Shown here piece after piece: positions 19,380 through 28,586 of a stretch of 64,000 nucleotides of DNA. A program made the translations under genes and the position numbers. This DNA is from an uncultured Lachnoclostridium sp. (GTDB lineage: Bacteria; Bacillota; Clostridia; Lachnospirales; Lachnospiraceae), in assembly GCA_946415315.1 (NCBI GenBank), contig CAMKRZ010000009.1, forward strand, positions 24,846 through 88,845. Reading direction: 5' to 3'. Within the stretch, counting starts at the first letter, position 1. Each line of letters opens with the position of its first letter. The notes beneath the pieces are model-generated. The model saw only the letters and a program-made list of their open reading frames with translations. It had not been told where the DNA came from and searched no databases.

Positions 19380-22300
19380 TTATTCCGAAGCCCCCTCGTC
19401 CGCTATATGGAACAGCTGCGAGATGGCAAATTCATTCTTGATATACCTATTCAACAAACTCATGGCCTTGTCGGCGTCGTGCGCCTGTTCGGCCGCAATG
19501 ATCTCGTTGATCTGGGCGAACCGGCTGCCGACGTTGCCGATCTTCTTCTCGCCGCCCACGAGCGTGGCCTTCTCCGTGATCACCGTGTCTTCCTCGTTGT
19601 CCGCCTCGTCGCTGATCACGTAGTCGACCGTCTCGCCGTCGAAGAGGATCAGATCCTTGACGAAGATTCCGTAGCAGATGTCGCGCATCGGAAACTCCCT
19701 GCGGATCCGTTTGCCTGAGACGCGGTACGAGTAATCGAGTGTCACCTGATGCTTCGGGTTCGTGCGATACTCGATGAGGAACTTATCCTCAAGACTCTCC
19801 GGCAGCGTAAAATACTTTCCGAAATTCAAAAACTCCGGCAGCACCTTGCCTTTGGCCTCCATACGGATCAGCCAGTACTCCGCAAAATCCTGCTCCTCCT
19901 TCTCAAGCGTCTCCTGCTCCGCATACTGACGCAGCAGCGCGAGCACGCAGACGTCGTTGTCCTCGCGGTAGACGGTCCTGCGGATGATGCTGATCGTCGT
20001 CTCTCCCATCGGGATATCGGCGGTCAGATATTTGTATGCCATGTACGTCACATACGCCCGGATCAGATTGCGGTCGCTGCCCGGCCGGTCGTAGGATTTG
20101 ATCAGCGCGTCGCCGTACGGAAGATACGACTCCGTAAAGAGGATCTGCGCGATCAGGCGCTCCTCCAGCGCTTCCGCCCGAAGTCCCGCCGCATCGGCCT
20201 CCTCCCACACGTGATAGAGAACCTGCGTCTTCGCCTGAAGATTGCGGACAAGATAGTCCATTGTCCGCTCGCCGCGCCGTCCCTGCGTGAAGAGGTAATA
20301 GAACAGGTCGTTCAGGATCGGCTTCGGCGTCTCGGTCTCCTCCCTGGGAAGAGATGCGCAGAAGCGCTCCAGCAACTTGATGTCGACATCCTCGCAACCG
20401 TAGCGGTCGAGAAGTTCGAGCACCTGCTTCGTCTGATCCCGGAGGATCAGAAGACCGATCATCCTACCGCGCTGTTTCGACGGTATCGCCGCGTAATTCA
20501 GCCGCCCGAGAAGCTCCTCAAGCGCCTCGTCACGGAAATTGTCATAGTAGTACAGCACGAGCGTCCGGAGGATCTCCTCGCGGAATTCATCGCGGAGTTC
20601 CAGCACCCTGCAGGCCTTCTTGCGCAGCACGACGGAATTCGCGTCAAACTTTCCTTCCGCCTGCGCCTTCGCGACCATATGCAGCAGGATGCGCGTGTTG
20701 TCCGGATACGCCTCGTACGCCTCCCCGTACAGGCTCTCACAGTGCATGAGCCGGGTCATTTTGTACGGTATGCCGCTCACGTAACGGTCATGGTTCGCGT
20801 CCATGAACGCGATGACAGCGCCGTCCGTGTAGATATCCACCTGCGCGTGTCCGTTGGCAAGCGCCACCACGGTTTCCTCCGCGAGCTCCGGATGCGCGAT
20901 ACACACATAGTGAATGTTCGGTGCCGCGCACTCGATCTCCGCGCGGAACGCAAGCCGATCGAGCTTCGCCATCACCTTGTCCCGATAATCCGCGGACGTC
21001 AGGCAGTCCTCGTAGAGGATCGCGAGAAACTCATCGTTGCGCTGTTCCTTCAGCCGATCCATCGTGTACTCACGGATCTTCGGAAGAAAACTCTCGTAGA
21101 TGTCCGGCTTGCTCTCGCGGTGACGCACGATGTTGGCGTACAGGAACGAGAGTTTGCGGTCATTTAACTTACTGCTGTACGTAAAATAAGCAAACACGTT
21201 GTCATCGAGCGCCTCGTCGACATCCGACTTGCACGTGTAAATGTAGTACTCATAGAGCTCCGCAACGCGGACCTCCGCCTCCACGCCGCGCGCGAACCAC
21301 ACGGCATAGCGGCTGTCGCGGCATTTGCCGCGGATCAGCATCGCGCAGATGGCCGAGAGCGCCTCGCGCAGCTGGTAACGCTCATAGATTCCCTGCAGCA
21401 CCGTGAGATAAAGCGGCCGGTATTCCTTCACCGTCTCCGCGAGCGTCGCAAACTGTACTGCGGCTTCCTTCTTCAGGTACTGATGCCGCACGGCAAACGC
21501 AACCGTCTGCAGCTCGAATTCCCCGATCTCCCGCAACAGGTGCGGCTCCTCATTGAGCATCTCCGCCGCTCCCAGATACAGAAGAGGCGAGGGATTGCCG
21601 TTGTCGTATATTCCGCGCAGCTCGTCCAGACAGAGCTTGCGGTTGCGGCTGTAACGGTCGTCCAGCTTCATCAGCAGAAGCGCCGGAACGACGCGGTGCG
21701 ATGCGTCATTGCAGATGCCGTACAGCTGCTCAAGAGCCGAAACGCGGTTGGCTGCGGAACGCTCCGCACGGAGATAGACGTACGCTGCCTTCGCATCCTG
21801 CGAAGCGTTCGCGATCTCCTCCGGCGTGATCTCCCGAAGTTTCGCATTGGCAGGGCTCTCCTTGCCGCTCAACCGGTCAAGGTGGATCCGGTACAGTTTC
21901 GCCTCCGTAGAAAGTTCCCCGGTCTCATCCCGCAAATGGGAGAGAAGACTCTCCGCCTCGGACACGTATCGTCCGACCGGGATCCGGTTCATCCGGAACG
22001 AGAGCGCGTTGTCCAGAAGTTCGGCGCAGATCCGCTCGCGCGTATGACGCCGCAGCTGCTCCGCCGAGCGGTCGTGCGTCTTGCGGCAGGAAACCGGGAT
22101 CCGGATGGTCCGGCACTGCGCCTCCACCGTGAGTTCCGCGTAGTTGTTTCCGTACGCCATCTTCTCCGGGATCACGACAAAACGGATATCGTAGGAACCG
22201 CCGACAAACTGCTCCGGCGTGACCTCACTGTGCTCCACCAGCAGAAACTCCGCGGACGATGACACCTGCACGTTCACGTAGCCGGGGTGGTCCATCCGCA

Positions 22301-22946
22301 GTGTCACTTTGTCGGAAAATGCGGCGTCACGGATGTCATTGTATTCGATCGAATTGCGCGACGCGGAGACGGAGACCGGCATTTTCCGGCCCGTTGCCAC
22401 GAGGAATTCCTCCATCGCCCGCTCGTCGGACGCGCTCTTCTTCAAAAAATCATACAGGTACAGACTCTTCGGTTCATGGAACTGCAGAAAGGAGCGGAAG
22501 CCTGCGTCGCAGAACACCTTCAGCGCTTCCCTGCGACGGGTCACCGCCATCTGCGCGAACTGCTCCGGCGTCTCGATCTTCTCGGCGCCGAACGGCATCG
22601 TCGGTGCGACCACGTCGATGTGGTACGGCAGCTCGATCTCTCCGCAGTCGGTGATAAACGTGAGCGCACCGTCGACGGAGGTCAGATTCTCCAGCGATTC
22701 GGCGTGGATCACATACTCGATGTTGTTGGACACGCCGACAAACTGGTTTGTGACCGGCTCCACCATGCGGTTGTCCGAGCACACCAGACCCTTCATCGAC
22801 TTCTCCGCATCATTGCTGATGCTGACACGCCCGCTCAGCCTCCGACCGATCTCCACGGAAGCGACGATGCGATCCTTGCTCAGACTGATCCGCGGCAATT
22901 CGTATTCAATTCTGCCCCGGGCAATCCCGGCGATCTTATCTTTCAC
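19380..22946 (-). CDS. DUF5717-family giant scaffold protein
   Basis: 1188 residues from a GTG at 22946 with AAGGAGG just upstream; the frame is open further but lacks an SD. The N-terminal 300 residues are beta-rich, with two Ig-like segments (IEYELPRISLSKDRIVASVE..., LRMDHPGYVNVQVSSSAEFL). The middle 700 are helical repeats (TPR/HEAT-like). A final beta domain starts with FTLPESLEDKFLIEYRTN. No signal peptide, membrane helix or catalytic motif is visible. From memory it is DUF5717, which co-occurs with DUF5716. Size and architecture suggest a cytoplasmic scaffold partnered by the Hsp70-like protein and the TPR protein in the same operon. Confidence 0.8.
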   Translation of the reverse strand: MKDKIAGIARGRIEYELPRISLSKDRIVASVEIGRRLSGRVSISNDAEKSMKGLVCSDNRMVEPVTNQFVGVSNNIEYVIHAESLENLTSVDGALTFITDCGEIELPYHIDVVAPTMPFGAEKIETPEQFAQMAVTRRREALKVFCDAGFRSFLQFHEPKSLYLYDFLKKSASDERAMEEFLVATGRKMPVSVSASRNSIEYNDIRDAAFSDKVTLRMDHPGYVNVQVSSSAEFLLVEHSEVTPEQFVGGSYDIRFVVIPEKMAYGNNYAELTVEAQCRTIRIPVSCRKTHDRSAEQLRRHTRERICAELLDNALSFRMNRIPVGRYVSEAESLLSHLRDETGELSTEAKLYRIHLDRLSGKESPANAKLREITPEEIANASQDAKAAYVYLRAERSAANRVSALEQLYGICNDASHRVVPALLLMKLDDRYSRNRKLCLDELRGIYDNGNPSPLLYLGAAEMLNEEPHLLREIGEFELQTVAFAVRHQYLKKEAAVQFATLAETVKEYRPLYLTVLQGIYERYQLREALSAICAMLIRGKCRDSRYAVWFARGVEAEVRVAELYEYYIYTCKSDVDEALDDNVFAYFTYSSKLNDRKLSFLYANIVRHRESKPDIYESFLPKIREYTMDRLKEQRNDEFLAILYEDCLTSADYRDKVMAKLDRLAFRAEIECAAPNIHYVCIAHPELAEETVVALANGHAQVDIYTDGAVIAFMDANHDRYVSGIPYKMTRLMHCESLYGEAYEAYPDNTRILLHMVAKAQAEGKFDANSVVLRKKACRVLELRDEFREEILRTLVLYYYDNFRDEALEELLGRLNYAAIPSKQRGRMIGLLILRDQTKQVLELLDRYGCEDVDIKLLERFCASLPREETETPKPILNDLFYYLFTQGRRGERTMDYLVRNLQAKTQVLYHVWEEADAAGLRAEALEERLIAQILFTESYLPYGDALIKSYDRPGSDRNLIRAYVTYMAYKYLTADIPMGETTISIIRRTVYREDNDVCVLALLRQYAEQETLEKEEQDFAEYWLIRMEAKGKVLPEFLNFGKYFTLPESLEDKFLIEYRTNPKHQVTLDYSYRVSGKRIRREFPMRDICYGIFVKDLILFDGETVDYVISDEADNEEDTVITEKATLVGGEKKIGNVGSRFAQINEIIAAEQAHDADKAMSLLNRYIKNEFAISQLFHIADEGASE

Positions 22947-23058
22947 GCTTCCTCCTTCTCCGGCCCCAGGCGCTGTCGCCTGGCGCGATTGTAAACCCTT
23001 TCCGAAACCGGCACTTCCGCCCCGTGCCGACTTGTTGCGATGCACCCGATCCGTATTA

Positions 23059-23715
23059 CTACGGAGTGATCACATCGAACTCCCCGTCTTCCCGTTCCTT
23101 CAGGATCTCGCTTCCGTCGACGGCAACGTAAAATACTGCGACAAGCCTGTCCTTGTCCTTCTGCAGCACGTTGACGCCCACGTACTCCTTATCCCTGCCC
23201 GGGAAATTGCTCGTATAATCATCGATCTCCGTCCTGTACTCGGAGAGATCCTTGTCCAGTTTCAGCTTCGATCTTGAAACGCCCCGCAACACTGACGACG
23301 CATGATCCTCCAGCGACTGTGTCGGCACCGGAGTCGGCGTGTCCGTCGGATTATTCGGATCCACGGGCTCCTTCTCCGTGCTGTTCCCGCCCGGGTTGGC
23401 TGTCCCCGTCGGCGTGGTTGTCGGTGTCTTGTTCTTGCTTCTCTCGTCGAGTTTCTCAAGTCCCCAGGAGGTAACTCCGAACACGAGCGCGATTCCCAAT
23501 ACGAACAGCAGGGATTTCAGTATGATCATTCCGCTGCTGTTGCCGCCGCGCGATCCGCCGCTGCGGCTTCTTCGCGTTGTATTGCCCGAACCGCTTCGCT
23601 TCGCGCCGCCCGAGCTGCCCCTCGTCGCGCCGCCGGAACCGCTTCGTGTCGTGCCGGTCCGGCTTCCGGAAGCTCTGCCGCCCCTGGTTGATTTTCCTGT
23701 ATCTTTCTGTGCCAT
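23059..23715 (-). CDS. Bitopic membrane protein with Arg/Gly/Ser-rich tail, first gene of the DUF5717 operon
   Basis: 218 residues from the ATG at 23715 (SD AAAAGGAA). The first 60 residues are almost only Ser, Gly, Arg and Thr, strongly basic and disordered. A membrane helix follows (GMIILKSLLFVLGIALVFGV), then a Thr/Pro linker (KTPTTTPTGT...TPTPVPTQS) and a small C-terminal domain of about 75 residues with no family I recognise. It lies 112 bases upstream of the DUF5717 gene. The topology suggests a basic tail inside the cell and a small sensor or anchor domain outside. Confidence 0.7.
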   Translation of the reverse strand: MAQKDTGKSTRGGRASGSRTGTTRSGSGGATRGSSGGAKRSGSGNTTRRSRSGGSRGGNSSGMIILKSLLFVLGIALVFGVTSWGLEKLDERSKNKTPTTTPTGTANPGGNSTEKEPVDPNNPTDTPTPVPTQSLEDHASSVLRGVSRSKLKLDKDLSEYRTEIDDYTSNFPGRDKEYVGVNVLQKDKDRLVAVFYVAVDGSEILKEREDGEFDVITP

Positions 23716-23918
23716 GATCAATTCCTTTTGTAATGCCCTCTTCCCGAGGTGCCTTTCCACTGCATTCCCCACCTGCAGCCGTGCGCAGTATTGCGGCAGC
23801 CGGCTGTGCCTGCATCCGATGCGTTCCGCGGCATATTCCGGCGTGCAATATGACCGGATATCCGATGTCCTGTCGGCCTCTTCCGCCGGCGCATTTTCGC
23901 ATCTTGCTATACAGAGTC

Positions 23919-23948
23919 ATTGTACCACAACGATCGGGGTTTGTCACG
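23919..23948 (-). promoter_or_regulatory. Promoter of the DUF5717 operon
   Basis: -35 GTGACA (23948-23943), 18-base spacer, -10 TACAAT (23924-23919) on the minus strand, about 200 bases upstream of the first gene. The remaining leader (23716-23918) holds no gene I can support. Confidence 0.55.
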
Positions 23949-23957
23949 AAAAAACAG

Positions 23958-23989
23958 CGCACTCATTTTCCGAGGAAAACGAGTGCGCC
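23958..23989 (-). terminator. Intrinsic terminator of infC-rpmI-rplT
   Basis: Minus strand stem GCGCACTC / GAGTGCGC (inner pairing GTTTTCC/GGAAAAT extends it), followed by TGTTTTTTCG. The loop side contains a CATTTTCCG 9-mer, the over-represented motif of this window. Confidence 0.85.
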
Positions 23990-24030
23990 GCGCCGTAAAA
24001 TTCTTGCGAATGCAACCTCTTCGATTGTGA

Positions 24031-24387
24031 TTACGCGAGCTTAGCCTTAGCAGTCTCGCACAGAGAGGTGAAGCCCTCTGCATCGTTGATCGCCATCTCC
24101 GAAAGCATCTTGCGGTTGATGGTGATGTCGGCAAGTTTAAGACCATACATGAACTTGCTGTAGGACAGACCGTTCATCTTGCAGCCTGCGCTGATACGCG
24201 CGATCCAGAGCTGACGCATCTGTCTCTTTCTCTCCTTACGGCCTGCAAATGCGGACGCAAGCGCGCGCATTACAGCCTGCTTCGCGATACGGTACTGCTT
24301 GGATCTTGCTCCTCTGTAACCCTTCGCGAGCTTCAATACTCTGTTGTGTTTCTTCTTGGCGTTTAAGCCGCCCTTAATTCTAGCCAT
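24031..24387 (-). CDS. rplT: 50S ribosomal protein L20
   Basis: 118 residues, standard length. It begins MARIKGGLNAKKKHNRVLKLAKGYRGARS and contains RQLWIARISA and LSYSKFMYGLK, diagnostic of L20. It is an early 23S rRNA-binding assembly protein and, in Firmicutes, represses its own operon by binding the leader. Last gene of infC-rpmI-rplT, 27 bases after rpmI. Confidence 0.99.
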   Translation of the reverse strand: MARIKGGLNAKKKHNRVLKLAKGYRGARSKQYRIAKQAVMRALASAFAGRKERKRQMRQLWIARISAGCKMNGLSYSKFMYGLKLADITINRKMLSEMAINDAEGFTSLCETAKAKLA

Positions 24388-24414
24388 GGTATTTGTCCTC
24401 CTTCGACAGGTTCC

Positions 24415-24612
24415 TTACAGATAAGGCAAGATTTTCTTCATGTTTCCTTCGTTCGTGCGATCCATGATCGTCGACTTGCGAAGGGTTCTCTTCAGCTTCG
24501 TCGTCTTCTTGGTCAGGATGTGCTGCTTCCCGGCCTTCATTCTCTTGAGTTTGCCTGTTCCTGTCTTGGTAAAACGTTTTGCAGCAGCTCTGCTGGTCTT
24601 CATCTTAGGCAT
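24415..24612 (-). CDS. rpmI: 50S ribosomal protein L35
   Basis: 65 residues from the ATG at 24612, preceded by [27 protein letters not shown] and [13 protein letters not shown] are diagnostic. The longer open frame upstream has no ribosome-binding site and is not used. Confidence 0.99.
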   Translation of the reverse strand: MPKMKTSRAAAKRFTKTGTGKLKRMKAGKQHILTKKTTKLKRTLRKSTIMDRTNEGNMKKILPYL

Positions 24613-24706
24613 GGTATTTGTTCCTCCTGGTAAGTATTTTTTTGCAACGCTTCGGCGCCCGCGTGCCGGACAATGCCGCATTCCTGCGAACGCACGGGCG
24701 GAATGG

Positions 24707-25219
24707 TTACTTGGATTTCTTCTCCGACAAGATCACGGTAAGGTTGCGTCCCTCAAGCTTCGGGGGCTTGTCGATCGACGAGCAGTCTGCGAGTTTCTCG
24801 CAAAATGCCATCACGATATCGAAGCCTGCCTGCTGGTGCGCCATCTCACGTCCGCGGAAACGAAGGGCTACCTTGACCTTGTTCCCCTTGACAAGGAACT
24901 TGCGCGCCATCTCCGCTTTCGTGTTCATGTCGTTCTCTGCGATCGTCGCGGAAAGCTGAACCTCTTTGATCTCCGTGGTCTTCTGCTTTCTGCGATTCTC
25001 TTTTGCTTTCCGCATCGCTTCGTAGCGGAACTTGCTGTAGTCCACCGTCTTGCAGACCGGCGGGTTGGCGGTCGGAGCGATCAGAACCAGGTCGAGATTC
25101 GCGTCGTGCGCGATCTTCAGGGCCTCCGCAAGCGGCATGATTCCGAGAGTCTCACCATTTTCGCCAAGTGCGCGAACTTCCTTCGCGCGGATTTGCTCAT
25201 TGATCAAATAGTCGCTGAT
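24707..25219 (-). CDS. infC: Translation initiation factor IF-3, apparent AUC start
   Basis: 170 residues. The sequence [23 protein letters not shown] and [17 protein letters not shown] is standard IF-3, with C-terminal domain [16 protein letters not shown]. No ATG, GTG or TTG lies at a sensible distance from the strong SD AGGAGG. The codon nine bases after it is ATC (25219-25217), so initiation at AUC is the simplest reading. infC commonly uses AUU so that IF-3 can repress its own initiation, and AUC would serve the same autoregulation. The 5' leader carries an attenuator. Confidence 0.95.
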   Translation of the reverse strand: MSDYLINEQIRAKEVRALGENGETLGIMPLAEALKIAHDANLDLVLIAPTANPPVCKTVDYSKFRYEAMRKAKENRRKQKTTEIKEVQLSATIAENDMNTKAEMARKFLVKGNKVKVALRFRGREMAHQQAGFDIVMAFCEKLADCSSIDKPPKLEGRNLTVILSEKKSK

Positions 25220-25440
25220 AGCTCTACACCTCCTGTTACGGTAAATGTGCTCTTTAGCGCAGCCTCGCGAGCCAACGCGCAAAAAAGAGCGGATAACCTA
25301 ATATCCGCTCAAAGAAAACAACGCAAAATCAACTTGCGACTTCATTCTTATGTTGACCTCTTCGCGCAATTGCTTGAGGCGAGAGCGGATACTCTGCTTC
25401 GTGTGTCCCGGGCAACGCAAACACGCCTTCCCGCGGACAG
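25220..25440 (-). promoter_or_regulatory. infC leader with transcription attenuator (L20-leader type)
   Basis: About 220 bases of untranslated leader. On the minus strand GAGCGGATA / TATCCGCTC (25310-25287) followed by TTTTTTGCG forms an intrinsic terminator upstream of infC. In B. subtilis the equivalent terminator is controlled by L20 binding; I infer the same here. No open frame in this leader looks coding. Confidence 0.75.
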
Positions 25441-25447
25441 CAACGCA

Positions 25448-25476
25448 ATAATACCATGCTGATTCCCGCTTGTCAA
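25448..25476 (-). promoter_or_regulatory. Sigma-A promoter of infC-rpmI-rplT
   Basis: -35 TTGACA (25476-25471), 17-base spacer, -10 TATTAT (25453-25448), minus strand: near-consensus, as expected for a ribosomal operon. Confidence 0.85.
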
Positions 25477-25514
25477 GCGGTTTTTTCTGATTTTTCCGAC
25501 TACTCCGGGAACTC

Positions 25515-27035
25515 TCAGCCCGGAGAACTCTCGTATGCCGGCACGTATGCCGTGAACGAGTCCGGGAAGCAGTCCCGAAGCGTCATTTGTCGGCAGCACT
25601 CCTCCGGTTTCCGGTACTCTTTCAGCATAGTTCTCCACCCGGGGTACTGTTCACGGTACATTCTGTACCGATAATCCTCCGCATAATCCCACAGTTCTCC
25701 CGGAATATGACACCGGACTTCCTCCTCCCCTTCGATCAGCCGGCAGGGATTGTACAGGATGCGCATATTTTTCGCATACTCCTCAAGGAATTCGTAGACA
25801 TCCTTGCGCGGAAGCTTGTTGTGCTTTGCGTAGACCTGCGTGATCTCCCAGTCCTCGACTTCCATCGTGACAAAAGGAACCTTCGGCTTCTCTTTCTTTC
25901 TCACGAACAGGATCGTCGTGTTGCTGCTTGCGTGAGCGTCCGTGTATTCCATCACGCAGTTTCCCTGCGCAAGCGCTTCCTTACAGACATCCATGACGGA
26001 GCCCGGCATGATCACCTCGTATTTCTCACCGCTGTATTCGTACCAGCCAAGCCTTTTTCGGAGCTCAAACCGCGAATTCGCATAGCTGTTTTCCGCGGTT
26101 TCACGCTCCCTGACTCTATTCAGTTTCTCCACGACATCGCAGACATCGTCCGGCCTGGGGAGCTTCATTTTCCGGATCTCCGGAATCTCATCCCGCAGCA
26201 GCAGAAATTCCCCGTACGCATTGAGATAGAACCCACTCTGCTCCCCCGCGAGTCTGCGGTACAACGACCGGCTGAAACTGTGCCCCGCAAACTTCCCGCC
26301 GTTTTTGCAAAGTTCCGCCAGGTAGCACCACTGCCCGCCGGACGGGATCTCCCGATCAAAGTACCCGCTGTACTCCTGATAGGTTTTCCGGCAAAGCGCG
26401 AGGCTTTCCGCATCCACGAAAAAGCCGAACAGCTCCGGACGATTCAGGATCTTGAGCAGCCGAAGCGGGACATTGTCGCCGACGATCATTTCCGGGCTCG
26501 TTCCGATCAGGTTGTAGGTAGGGATCTCATCCAGGTGTTCCGCGATGATATTCAGCCCCGCCTTGTACATGATCTCCCTGGCGCCGCACCGGTGGCTCGC
26601 GTAATAGGCGTGCTTCAAAGCCTCATCGAGGCGGTCGCTCTCATACGGAAGATAGTTCCACTCCGGGAAGAGCCGACCGATCTCCTCGTTCAGTCTGTCC
26701 ATTTGCCGCTCGCTGATGCCAAAGCAACTGCCCTCAAGATGGTCCCGCAGACTCTCCTCCGCCGCCTCAGGGAGGCAGTATCCCTCACAGATGACGTATC
26801 GCCTGTAACTGTCCGGATAAAACATCGGGTCCCACACATATACTTCCAGGTACCCCTCCCCGCATTCCGCCCCGTGAACAAACGGAAAAACATACGTCTT
26901 CGCGGGGTCCCTGCAAAATTCATCCGCCATGCCGAGGAACTCCTCCTGCGACACCGGCGGGTATTTCGTAAAATCACGGCAATCGACCTCGGGGCACGGG
27001 AAGATCGCCCGTTCAAGATCTCTGTTAAGTAGCAT
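25515..27035 (-). CDS. PcfJ-domain protein
   Basis: 506 residues from the ATG at 27035 (SD AAAGG eight bases away). The C-terminal third reads EVIMPGSVMDVCKEALAQGN, then TTILFVRKKEKPKVPFVTME and ITQVYAKHNKLP...VYEFLEEYAK, the pattern of PcfJ-like proteins first noted on conjugative plasmids, whose biochemical role is unclear. The N-terminal two thirds is mixed, Tyr/Glu/Arg-rich and without motifs I recognise. No plasmid or conjugation gene is nearby. A terminator separates it from the small gene upstream. Confidence 0.7.
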   Translation of the reverse strand: MLLNRDLERAIFPCPEVDCRDFTKYPPVSQEEFLGMADEFCRDPAKTYVFPFVHGAECGEGYLEVYVWDPMFYPDSYRRYVICEGYCLPEAAEESLRDHLEGSCFGISERQMDRLNEEIGRLFPEWNYLPYESDRLDEALKHAYYASHRCGAREIMYKAGLNIIAEHLDEIPTYNLIGTSPEMIVGDNVPLRLLKILNRPELFGFFVDAESLALCRKTYQEYSGYFDREIPSGGQWCYLAELCKNGGKFAGHSFSRSLYRRLAGEQSGFYLNAYGEFLLLRDEIPEIRKMKLPRPDDVCDVVEKLNRVRERETAENSYANSRFELRKRLGWYEYSGEKYEVIMPGSVMDVCKEALAQGNCVMEYTDAHASSNTTILFVRKKEKPKVPFVTMEVEDWEITQVYAKHNKLPRKDVYEFLEEYAKNMRILYNPCRLIEGEEEVRCHIPGELWDYAEDYRYRMYREQYPGWRTMLKEYRKPEECCRQMTLRDCFPDSFTAYVPAYESSPG

Positions 27036-27062
27036 GATCATTGCCTTTCTGTCACAAAAATA

Positions 27063-27084
27063 CAGGGATGCGAACAAATCCCTG
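27063..27084 (-). terminator. Intrinsic terminator after the 113-residue protein gene
   Basis: Minus strand stem CAGGGAT / ATCCCTG with 8-base loop followed by TATTTTTGTG. A second hairpin CTGCCCCCGCAGGGGCAG lies directly upstream (27081-27100). Confidence 0.7.
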
Positions 27085-27235
27085 CCCCTGCGGGGGCAGA
27101 AGGATGTGCGCATCCCCGAAATATCAATTCTCGAGTATGCACAAGAACACTTCGTTGTGCGGAAAATGCCGGGGCCAAATAGTTCCCGTCACCGCGACAC
27201 AGGGAAGGTGTTCTCGTGGTTTGTCACGACCGGGA

Positions 27236-27577
27236 TTATCCGAGTCTCGGCTCGATCAGCGGCTTCTCCCAGTCAATCGTACCTTCCAGCTGTTTCGCGA
27301 GTTCAGTCACGCGATCCTGCAGCTCCTCCAGGAAAATGGCTTCCTTCTTCTTGGAGCGGCGCCCCTTCGCGTCATACACGATCTCGCTCACGCACGCATC
27401 GTAGCTGACAGCGAAATCATCCTCCGTATCATGCGGGAAGAAATTCACGCTGTACTCATAGGTTATCCTGCCTGCATCGGAAGTCCCCGTCAGCCTCACC
27501 GCCGCAGCATGGCGCTCGCGGCCGTTAGCGACGCAGGATGCCTCATAATAGCACAAGAACACATCGATTACCTTCAT
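27236..27577 (-). CDS. Hypothetical protein, 113 residues
   Basis: 113 residues, SD AGGAGG seven bases before the ATG. No signal peptide or membrane segment. The first 60 residues are beta-like (VIDVFLCYYEASCVANGRER...AGRITYEYSVNFF), the last 50 helical and charged (GRRSKKKEAIFLEELQDRVTEL). I recognise no family. It is downstream of proC with a gap of 130 bases and is followed by a terminator, so it may be its own unit. Confidence 0.65.
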   Translation of the reverse strand: MKVIDVFLCYYEASCVANGRERHAAAVRLTGTSDAGRITYEYSVNFFPHDTEDDFAVSYDACVSEIVYDAKGRRSKKKEAIFLEELQDRVTELAKQLEGTIDWEKPLIEPRLG

Positions 27578-27707
27578 AGCTGCCTCCTGTCGAAGCGACG
27601 GAAAACGCGCAACCGGTTTCCTCGCTCATTCACACACTAATTCTCTGCTTCCGAACGGAATGTCATTTCCGTGCCGGAGCTTCTCAATATTTCCGACCGG
27701 CTTTCCG

Positions 27708-28517
27708 TCAGCCGTTCTTCCTCTTGTTCACGATCGCGTCGATGCACTCGATGCACGCAGACCGGAAGCCCGCCTTCTCGAGCGCTGCGACACCGCAGAT
27801 CGTAGTTCCGTTCGGCGAGCACACCGCATCCTTGAGCACGCCGGGATGCTCCCCCGTCACCTGCTGCAGCTTCGCGCTGCCGAGCACAGTCTGCGAGATC
27901 AGCTTGTACGCCGTCGCGCGGGGAAGACCATATTTGACGCCTGCATCCGCAAATGCCTCCATGAACAGGTCAACGAACGCCGGACCGCATCCGCTGATGT
28001 ATCCGCCGATCCCCATCAGTTCCGTGGGAAGCGAAATAACCACGCCCAGGCCCTCGAAGAGACTCTTCATCTCCGCGAGCTCCGTCGCCTTGAGCGAATT
28101 CTTCTCCTCGAAGAGAAACACGCCCTCACCGACCATCGCCGGCGTGTTCGGCATCACGCACTGGATCCGGACGGAATCGTCGATGCCGACGATACCGGCC
28201 AGTTGCTTCTCAAACGTCTCGCACGTCCAGCCTGCCGCGATGGACCAGAGAGCCTTGCCAAACAGATTGTTCCCGATCTCCGTGAGAACGCTTGCAATCT
28301 GGTACGGCTTGCATGCGATCACGATTGCGTCAGCCTCCGCGACCACCGCCTTCGCACTCGCCATCGGAACAAATCCGATTCGCGCCGCGTTCTTCGCAAG
28401 TTTCTCCTGGTTCGGGGCATACGCATACATGTCGCTGCCCGCGACAAGCCCTTTCTTTACCCAGCCTTCCGCGATGGCCTGCGCCATATTACCCATTCCG
28501 ATAAAACCGATTTTCAT
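27708..28517 (-). CDS. proC: Pyrroline-5-carboxylate reductase
   Basis: 269 residues. It catalyses the last step of proline synthesis, NAD(P)H-dependent reduction of 1-pyrroline-5-carboxylate. The N-terminal Rossmann motif is IGFIGMGNMAQAIAEGW. The family signature near the C-terminus appears as GYISGCGPAFVDLFMEAFADAG...ATAYKLISQTVLGSAKL, with HPGVLKDAVCSPNGTTI following. SD GAAGGTG precedes the ATG. No proA or proB is in the window. Confidence 0.97.
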   Translation of the reverse strand: MKIGFIGMGNMAQAIAEGWVKKGLVAGSDMYAYAPNQEKLAKNAARIGFVPMASAKAVVAEADAIVIACKPYQIASVLTEIGNNLFGKALWSIAAGWTCETFEKQLAGIVGIDDSVRIQCVMPNTPAMVGEGVFLFEEKNSLKATELAEMKSLFEGLGVVISLPTELMGIGGYISGCGPAFVDLFMEAFADAGVKYGLPRATAYKLISQTVLGSAKLQQVTGEHPGVLKDAVCSPNGTTICGVAALEKAGFRSACIECIDAIVNKRKNG

Positions 28518-28586
28518 AGTAATTCACCTTCGTTGTTTTATTTTCCGGAAAATGCTCCCCCGCTGCCGTGAGCCCACCTCCGTATC

